From Prevotella sp. (GTDB lineage: Bacteria > Bacteroidota > Bacteroidia > Bacteroidales > Bacteroidaceae): 11,925 nt of DNA. Below the pieces are notes generated by a model, which ran no database searches, had not been told where the DNA came from, and was given only the letters and a program-made list of their open reading frames with translations. Of this stretch, positions 6,956 through 11,925 are shown one piece after another. Both the position numbers and the translations under genes were made by a program. The DNA is taken from assembly GCA_020026195.1 (NCBI GenBank), contig JAHHQW010000061.1, positions 1 to 11,925 of the forward strand, written 5' to 3'. The stretch's first letter is position 1, and every line of letters begins with the position of its first letter.

Positions 6956-8521
6956 ATGAACGAGATTGAAAGAAGACGAACTTTTGCCATCATCGCTCAC
7001 CCGGATGCCGGTAAGACAACACTTACAGAAAAGTTTCTGCTTTATGGTGGTCAGATTCAGGTTGCCGGTGCAGTAAAGAGTAACAAGATTAAGAAGACCG
7101 CAACATCCGACTGGATGGATATAGAGAAGCAGCGTGGTATATCAGTGTCTACTTCTGTAATGGAATTCGACTATCAGGGTTACAAGGTCAACATACTTGA
7201 TACTCCGGGTCACCAGGATTTTGCCGAGGATACATTCCGTACACTGACAGCCGTAGACTCTGCCATCATCGTAGTGGACTGTGCACGAGGTGTCGAGACA
7301 CAGACACGTAAACTTATGAACGTGTGCCGCATGCGTAACACTCCTGTTATCATCTTTGTAAATAAGATGGACCGCGAAGGAAAAAATCCTTTTGATCTTC
7401 TCGATGAACTTGAAGAAGAATTACAGATTGGTGTACGTCCGCTTACATGGCCTATAAACCAGGGCGCTCAGTTCAAGGGCGTATATAACATTTATGAAAA
7501 GAACCTTAACCTTTTCAGATCAGACAAGCAGCGCGTTACTGAAAAGGTGGAAATTGATATAGAATCTGACGAACTTGACAAGTATGTAGGAGAAAGAGAC
7601 GCCGAGCAGCTTCGCAGTGACTTGGAACTCATTGACGGTGTATACCCGGAATTCAACATCGACGATTACCGTAACGCAAAAGTAGCTCCTGTATTCTTCG
7701 GTAGTGCGCTTACCAACTTTGGTGTTGAAGAACTGCTAAACTGTTTCGTAGAAATAGCACCCAGTCCCAAACCCACACCTGCAGAAGAACGTGAAGTTCT
7801 TCCTTCTGAACCTAAGTTCAGTGGATTTATATTTAAGATTACTGCTAACATCGACCCAAACCATCGTTCGTGTATCGCATTCTGTAAGGTATGTAGCGGC
7901 AAATTTGTTCGTAACCAGCCGTATACACACGTTCGTCTTGGCAAAACTGTACGTTTCTCATCACCAACTCAGTTCATGGCTCGCCGCAAGAGTACCATTG
8001 ACGAAGCTTATCCTGGAGATATCGTAGGTCTGCCCGACAACGGAATATTCAAGATTGGTGATACTCTAACAGAAGGAGAAAATATACATTTCAAGGGACT
8101 GCCCTCTTTCTCACCTGAAATGTTCAAATACATAGAAAACGATGACCCTATGAAGAGCAAACAGCTCAACAAGGGTATAGAACAGCTGATGGACGAAGGT
8201 GTTGCACAGTTGTTCGTTAACCAGTTTAACGGTCGCAAGATTATCGGTACAGTCGGACAGCTGCAGTTTGAAGTAATCCAGTATCGTCTTGAAAACGAAT
8301 ATAATGCTAAGTGCCGCTGGGAGCCTGTACATCTTCATAAGGCATGTTGGATTGAATCCGACAGCGAAGAACATCTAAAGGCTTTCAAGGATCGTAAGTA
8401 CCAGTATATGGCAAAAGACCGTCAGGGACGCGACGTGTTCCTTGCAGACTCTGGCTATATGCTGCAAATGGCACAGCAGGACTTCAAGCACATAAAATTC
8501 CACTTCACAAGCGAATTCTAA
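6956..8521 (+). CDS. prfC: Peptide chain release factor 3
   Basis: RF3 is a translational GTPase that removes RF1/RF2 from the ribosome after peptide release and recycles them. The 521-residue length is close to the usual ~530. All GTPase motifs are present: G1 AHPDAGKTT (14-22), G2 around QRGISVS (59-65), G3 DTPGHQDF (82-89), G4 NKMD (136-139) and G5 GSA (249-251). The DWMDIEKQRGISV stretch and the C-terminal FKDRKYQYMAKDRQG region separate RF3 from EF-G, LepA and TypA, which also differ in length. The gene is last in the operon, 38 nt after rfbD, and ends before a strong terminator. The ATG at 6956 gives the standard MNEIERRRTFAIIAHPD start. Confidence 0.95.
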   Translation: MNEIERRRTFAIIAHPDAGKTTLTEKFLLYGGQIQVAGAVKSNKIKKTATSDWMDIEKQRGISVSTSVMEFDYQGYKVNILDTPGHQDFAEDTFRTLTAVDSAIIVVDCARGVETQTRKLMNVCRMRNTPVIIFVNKMDREGKNPFDLLDELEEELQIGVRPLTWPINQGAQFKGVYNIYEKNLNLFRSDKQRVTEKVEIDIESDELDKYVGERDAEQLRSDLELIDGVYPEFNIDDYRNAKVAPVFFGSALTNFGVEELLNCFVEIAPSPKPTPAEEREVLPSEPKFSGFIFKITANIDPNHRSCIAFCKVCSGKFVRNQPYTHVRLGKTVRFSSPTQFMARRKSTIDEAYPGDIVGLPDNGIFKIGDTLTEGENIHFKGLPSFSPEMFKYIENDDPMKSKQLNKGIEQLMDEGVAQLFVNQFNGRKIIGTVGQLQFEVIQYRLENEYNAKCRWEPVHLHKACWIESDSEEHLKAFKDRKYQYMAKDRQGRDVFLADSGYMLQMAQQDFKHIKFHFTSEF

Positions 8522-8540
8522 CACACACTTTTATACATTT

Positions 8541-8596
8541 ATAATCGGTGCAGAGTGAATAAATATGATTCATACTGCACCGATTATTGTTTTTTT
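8541..8596 (+). terminator. Intrinsic terminator of the prfC operon
   Basis: ATAATCGGTGCAG (8541-8553) pairs with CTGCACCGATTAT (8575-8587). After one A-A mismatch the stem continues as GTGAAT with ATTCAT (8555-8560 with 8568-8573, one G-U pair), with a 7-nt loop. TTG and a run of seven T residues follow. It starts 20 nt after the prfC stop. Confidence 0.93.
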
Positions 8597-8662
8597 ATAC
8601 TAATACGCACATCTCGGTATTCAAATTATTTACATTTATTTCATAAATCGAATATAAATTAT

Positions 8663-8670
8663 TACTTTTG
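8663..8670 (+). promoter_or_regulatory. Promoter (-7 element) of the corA transcript
   Basis: TACTTTTG fits TAnnTTTG and is followed by CAGCA, a common context in Bacteroidetes promoters. A TTTC at 8639-8642, 20 nt upstream, is a one-mismatch -33 element. Transcription would begin near 8675, leaving an unusually long leader of about 130 nt before corA. Confidence 0.65.
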
Positions 8671-8702
8671 CAGCACAAATAAAGAAGAGTAATAATATCA
8701 TT

Positions 8703-8753
8703 ATGGACGATTATCACGCGAATAGTATGAAATTTCTGATGCCGGGGTTGTAA
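8703..8753 (+). CDS. Putative 16-residue leader peptide upstream of corA
   Basis: A short ORF, MDDYHANSMKFLMPGL, lies in the corA leader about 28 nt after the predicted transcription start, and its stop is 53 nt before the corA ATG. An AGAAGAG stretch about 14 nt before the ATG may help initiation. Its G+C content is about 41%, against about 24% in the leader on either side, which suggests a constrained or coding segment. There are also in-frame ATGs at 8727 and 8739. It ends Met-Pro-Gly-Leu-stop, and a ribosome halted at the stop would cover the base of the downstream hairpin. The peptide matches no family I know. By layout it may act like the regulatory leader peptides of Mg2+ transporters in enterobacteria; this is inference. 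Confidence 0.45.
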   Translation: MDDYHANSMKFLMPGL

Positions 8754-8764
8754 GCTTATAATAT

Positions 8765-8804
8765 AAGATTATCTCGGTATCCTTTAATTAATGGAGATAA
8801 TTTT
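8765..8804 (+). promoter_or_regulatory. Hairpin covering the corA ribosome-binding site
   Basis: AAGATTATCTC (8765-8775) can pair with GAGATAATTTT (8794-8804) to give an 11-bp stem with one G-U pair and an 18-nt loop. The right arm contains most of GGAGA (8793-8797), a good Shine-Dalgarno placed 10 nt before the corA ATG. When formed, the stem would hide this site. A small competing hairpin, CTTAT (8755-8759) with ATAAG (8763-8767), shares three bases with the left arm, so the two cannot both form fully. Confidence 0.5.
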
Positions 8805-8806
8805 AT

Positions 8807-9733
8807 ATGATTACATATTGGAACACAACCAATGGATTAAAATCCATAGACCAGTGGCAGTCTAACAGTTGGATTCAGGTTACCTGTCCAACAGAAGAAG
8901 ATCAGCGCATACTTGAAGAGAGATTCGAAATTCCCGATTATTTTCTTTCAGACATTAGCGATAACGACGAGAGGGCACGTTACGAATACGATGACGGATG
9001 GATGCTCATAATCCTTCGTATACCGTACGTAAAGGAAGTACGTTCGCGTACACCATACATTACTGTCCCACTCGGTATTATTCATAAGCGTGACGTAACT
9101 ATCACCATATGCCATTACGAAACAAATATGATGATAGACTTCGTTACATACCAACAGAAACGCAAAGAAGGATTCACCGACTATGTCGATATGATTTTCC
9201 GACTTTTCCTTTCTTCTGCCGTATGGTATCTGAAACGACTAAAACAGATTAACAACCTTATTGACAAGGCCAAGCGTAATCTTGACAAAGACATCGACAA
9301 CGAATCACTCATCGGACTCAGTCGTCTGCAAGACTCTCTTACTTATTTCATTACATCAATCCGCGGCAACGAGAACCTTCTGGCAAAACTAAAGTTCAAG
9401 CTGCAGGTCGACGAACTTGATGCCGACCTTATAGAAGACGTAAATATCGAGATAAGTCAGGCTCGTGAAACAGCAAGCATCTATTCAGATATTCTTGAAT
9501 CTACAATGGATACTTACTCGAGTATTCTGAGCAATAACCTTAATACGGTTATGCGTACACTTACTACAGTATCTATCATCCTCATGATTCCGACACTTAT
9601 ATCAAGTTTCATGGGTATGAACCTGGTAAACGGAATGGAAGGTACTACGTATGGCTTTGGCGTTGCCGTGTTAATTTCGATTAGTTTATCGGTCGTTACA
9701 TGGTGGATTTTCAGACATAAACGCATGATTTAG
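8807..9733 (+). CDS. corA: CorA-type Mg2+/divalent cation transporter
   Basis: This inner-membrane channel protein is expected to form a pentamer and import Mg2+ (or Co2+/Ni2+ in some members). At 308 residues it is near the family size. A large cytoplasmic N-terminal domain (1-245) ends in long helices rich in charged residues (about 120-245). The first membrane helix is at about 252-269 and runs into the GMN signature at 270-272 (FMGMNLVNG), the selectivity motif at the pore mouth. The second helix is at about 283-301, followed by a short basic tail HKRMI typical of CorA. The ATG at 8807 is 10 nt after GGAGA, an unusually clear Shine-Dalgarno for this phylum. The gene has its own promoter and a long leader with a small ORF and a hairpin. 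No terminator is visible after it. Confidence 0.93.
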   Translation: MITYWNTTNGLKSIDQWQSNSWIQVTCPTEEDQRILEERFEIPDYFLSDISDNDERARYEYDDGWMLIILRIPYVKEVRSRTPYITVPLGIIHKRDVTITICHYETNMMIDFVTYQQKRKEGFTDYVDMIFRLFLSSAVWYLKRLKQINNLIDKAKRNLDKDIDNESLIGLSRLQDSLTYFITSIRGNENLLAKLKFKLQVDELDADLIEDVNIEISQARETASIYSDILESTMDTYSSILSNNLNTVMRTLTTVSIILMIPTLISSFMGMNLVNGMEGTTYGFGVAVLISISLSVVTWWIFRHKRMI

Positions 9734-9775
9734 AGTAAAAGATACGAATTATTATTAATTGTTAGGTAGATATCA

Positions 9776-9807
9776 GATTTTTAAGTAAGTTTGCAACTTT
9801 AAAAATC
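9776..9807. repeat. Inverted repeat around the DUF349 promoter
   Basis: GATTTTTAAGT (9776-9786) is mirrored by ACTTTAAAAATC (9796-9807) with one extra A in the right arm. The arms flank the -7 element, where a regulator would block transcription. It could also form at the extreme 5' end of the RNA only in part, since the left arm lies upstream of the predicted start. Confidence 0.35.
9786..9793 (+). promoter_or_regulatory. Putative -7 element for the DUF349 gene
   Basis: TAAGTTTG, followed by CAAC, fits TAnnTTTG and lies 53 nt before the DUF349 start codon. A -33 element is not clear (TTGT at 9759-9762 is too far). The -7 box sits inside an imperfect inverted repeat, GATTTTTAAGT (9776-9786) and ACTTTAAAAATC (9796-9807). 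Confidence 0.55.
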
Positions 9808-9846
9808 AGTATGAAAACCATATTCATAAACTAAATTATTGAAAAG

Positions 9847-11685
9847 ATGGACTCTCAAGACAAAGACCTTAAAAAGGTAAGTATGGAGGCAGAAGAAATC
9901 GTAGCAAACGCTGACGATGCAGCTGCAGAAAATGCCGGTGAACCGGTAATGGAAGAAGTGTTCGAGAAGAAAAACTATGCATCAAAAGCAGAAGTTCTTG
10001 AAAGAATAAAGGAAATAGCACAGGGCGAAGAAACACCCGACAAGAACGAGGTTAACTATCTTAAGACCATTTTCTACAAACTTCTCAATGCAGAGAAGGA
10101 AGCTGCAAGAAACGAATTTATTGAAAAAGGCGGAAATGCCGAGGAATTCGTTCCAGAAATCGACGATATAGAAGAGTCTTTCAAGGCTGAAATGAATGCC
10201 ATAAAGGAAAGACGTCACAATATATTCCTTGAAATGGAAGAGGAAAAGCAAGCTAACCTTAAACGCAAACTCGAAATAATCGAGGAAATAAAAGGTATGG
10301 CTACATCACCCGACCAGGCTAACAAGTCTTATCAGGATTTCAAAAAACTACAGCAGGAATGGAAAGAGATAAAGAACGTTCCAGCTACTGAAGCTTCTGA
10401 ATTATGGCGTAACTACCAGCTTTATGTAGAACAGTATTACGACCTTCTGAAACTTAACAATGAGGCTCGCGAATACGATTTCAAGAAAAATCTTGAAATC
10501 AAGACAAACATATGCGAGATGACTGAGAAACTGGCAGAAGAGGAAGATGTAGTAAGTGCATTCCATCAACTTCAAGAGCTACACCAGCAATACCGCGAAA
10601 CAGGTCCGGTAGCAAAAGAACTTAGAGACAAGATTTGGTCTCGATTCAAAGCAGCCTCTACGGTTATAAACAAACGTCATCAGGAACATTTCGAGAGTCT
10701 GAGAGCTCAGGAAACTGAAAATTTGGACAAAAAGACAGCACTCTGCGAGAAGACTGAGGAAATTCTGAAAATTGAAAGAGCCAATATAAGCGAATGGGAA
10801 AGAGATACAAAACTGATAATGGACATTCAGAACGAATGGAGAACAATCGGTTTTGCTCCTCAGAAAATGAACGTAAAAATTTTCGACCGCTTTAGAAAGG
10901 CTTGTGACGAATTCTTTGCTGCTAAAACAGAATTCTTCAAGAACCTTAAAGAAAAGTTCTCAGAAAATATAAGAAAGAAAGAAGAACTGATAAAAGCTGC
11001 AAAAGCTCTTGAGAGCAGCACAAACTGGAACGAAACAGCAGAAACATTGAAGAAACTTCAGGCAGAATGGAAATCTGTAGGTTACACTCCGCACAAAGTA
11101 GGTGATCGCCTGTGGAAAGAATTCAATGAGACATGCAACGCATTCTTCAATGCACGTAAGGAAGCTACAAAGGATACACGTAGCAAGGAACGTGATAACC
11201 TAAAGGCAAAACTTGACGTTATTGCACGTCTTAACGCTCTTCTTGAAAAGGAAAATACTAATAAAGAAGAAGTTGACAAACTCATTGAGGAATTCAACAG
11301 CATCGGTTTTGTTCCTTATAAGGATAAGACAAAGGTCAACAACGACTACCACGAAGCTCTCGACAAACTTTTCAAGCAGTTTAATATTTCTGCTGCAAAT
11401 AAGCATCTAAAGAACTTCAAGTCAAGAATAAGAGGAATGGCAGAACAGAATGACAGTAAATCTATTAGCCGTCAGCGTATGTACCTCGTAAGACAACTTG
11501 AATCTCTTAAACAGGATCTTCTCAACTACGAGAATAATATAGGTTTCTTTACTGCAAAGAGTAAAAAAATGCAGAATAAACTTGAAGAAGAAATGCAGAA
11601 TGCAAAACGCCACATTGAAGAGGAAATTGCACTCGTTATGCAGAAAATAAAAGCCATAGACGAAGAAAGCAACAACGAAAATTAA
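9847..11685 (+). CDS. DUF349 repeat protein, function unknown
   Basis: This is a 612-residue cytoplasmic, highly charged, almost entirely helical protein with no signal peptide or membrane segment. An acidic, Ala/Glu-rich N-terminus (1-45) precedes a helical region (46-135) and then five DUF349 units with a period of about 75-82 residues. The unit core reads roughly LQxEWKxIGxxPxxxxxxLWxxFxxxCdxFF, with cores near 168-205, 242-283, 327-365, 404-440 and 479-512. The aligned aromatic positions are W172, Y249, W331, W408 and F483. The C-terminal part (about 540-605) looks like a coiled coil rich in Gln, Lys and Glu. DUF349 has no firmly assigned biochemical role that I know. It is transcribed from its own promoter and closed by a strong terminator, though read-through from corA is possible because no terminator separates them. 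Confidence 0.9.
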   Translation: MDSQDKDLKKVSMEAEEIVANADDAAAENAGEPVMEEVFEKKNYASKAEVLERIKEIAQGEETPDKNEVNYLKTIFYKLLNAEKEAARNEFIEKGGNAEEFVPEIDDIEESFKAEMNAIKERRHNIFLEMEEEKQANLKRKLEIIEEIKGMATSPDQANKSYQDFKKLQQEWKEIKNVPATEASELWRNYQLYVEQYYDLLKLNNEAREYDFKKNLEIKTNICEMTEKLAEEEDVVSAFHQLQELHQQYRETGPVAKELRDKIWSRFKAASTVINKRHQEHFESLRAQETENLDKKTALCEKTEEILKIERANISEWERDTKLIMDIQNEWRTIGFAPQKMNVKIFDRFRKACDEFFAAKTEFFKNLKEKFSENIRKKEELIKAAKALESSTNWNETAETLKKLQAEWKSVGYTPHKVGDRLWKEFNETCNAFFNARKEATKDTRSKERDNLKAKLDVIARLNALLEKENTNKEEVDKLIEEFNSIGFVPYKDKTKVNNDYHEALDKLFKQFNISAANKHLKNFKSRIRGMAEQNDSKSISRQRMYLVRQLESLKQDLLNYENNIGFFTAKSKKMQNKLEEEMQNAKRHIEEEIALVMQKIKAIDEESNNEN

Positions 11686-11713
11686 AGATCCACATATATC
11701 TTTATTAATATTT

Positions 11714-11750
11714 ATACCATAAAACAGGGAACTGTTTTATGGTATTTTTT
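11714..11750 (+). terminator. Intrinsic terminator after the DUF349 gene
   Basis: ATACCATAAAACAG (11714-11727) pairs perfectly with CTGTTTTATGGTAT (11732-11745), a 14-bp stem closed by a GGAA (GNRA) loop and followed by a T run. It lies 28 nt after the stop codon. Confidence 0.93.
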
Positions 11751-11925
11751 ATTCTTACAACATAATCCATAGATACTTATTACCAAACTCATAACATATA
11801 GTTTACACATAATTACAAAATTCATGACTTATATCGTTATCACTCCATCGACATTTTTCGATTTGTATATAATTACAATACTTCGGTAAATTTTTACCGA
11901 TAAATTAAAATAAAACATAGAATCG
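11751..11925. other. AT-rich tail without a supportable gene
   Basis: I see no gene in this stretch. It is AT-rich and has one palindrome, TCGGTAAA-TT-TTTACCGA (11883-11900), with an 8-bp arm and 2-nt spacer. It may be the upstream region of a gene beyond the window, but no TAnnTTTG element with good spacing could be assigned. Confidence 0.5.

Noticed and set aside
8690..8760. A tRNA gene in the corA leader
   Set aside because: No acceptor stem, T-loop (GTTCRA-type) or anticodon arm could be laid out.
8676..8806. A classical M-box (ykoK) Mg2+ riboswitch before corA
   Set aside because: I could not recognise the conserved M-box core, and the region is too AT-rich and too short. A covariance-model search would settle it.
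9811..9834. Seven-codon ORF (MKTIFIN) in the DUF349 leader
   Set aside because: It is very short, AT-rich like its surroundings, has no ribosome-binding signal, and there is no structured RNA after it.

Overview
The window looks like ordinary chromosome from a member of the Bacteroidales, probably Prevotella or a close relative. The evidence is a pyrophosphate-dependent phosphofructokinase of the long type, Bacteroidetes-type protein families (DUF4924, multi-repeat DUF349), start codons mostly lacking Shine-Dalgarno sequences, and promoter elements of the Bacteroidetes sigma-factor type (TAnnTTTG, in one case with a well-placed TTTG upstream). No mobile element, CRISPR array, rRNA or tRNA was seen. 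The genus is inferred from gene content only.

Left part (1-4813). pfp (glycolysis/gluconeogenesis, PPi-dependent) runs rightward and ends at a strong intrinsic terminator. A membrane-anchored GH25 lysozyme starts just behind that terminator. It converges on a leftward membrane-anchored protein with three helix-hairpin-helix units, which in turn starts just behind the terminator of a leftward ROK-family glucokinase. The layout is therefore mirror-like: sugar kinase, terminator, envelope protein, facing sugar kinase, terminator, envelope protein. The glucokinase has a textbook Bacteroidetes promoter in the divergent intergenic region at 4683-4813.

Middle part (4814-8596). A four-gene rightward operon encodes a LysE-type exporter, a DUF4924 protein of unknown function, dTDP-4-dehydrorhamnose reductase (rfbD/rmlD, without its rfbABC partners) and peptide chain release factor 3 (prfC). 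It ends at a strong terminator with a 19-bp stem.

Right part (8597-11925). A promoter at 8663-8670 is followed by a leader of about 130 nt before corA, a Mg2+/divalent cation channel. The leader holds a 16-codon ORF and then a hairpin that would cover the corA ribosome-binding site. This resembles in layout the leader-peptide control known for Mg2+ transporters in enterobacteria, and it is the most interesting unexplained element here. corA is followed by a separate promoter and a 612-residue helical protein with five DUF349 repeats, closed by a 14-bp GNRA-loop terminator. The last 175 nt contain no gene that I can support, only AT-rich sequence and one palindrome.
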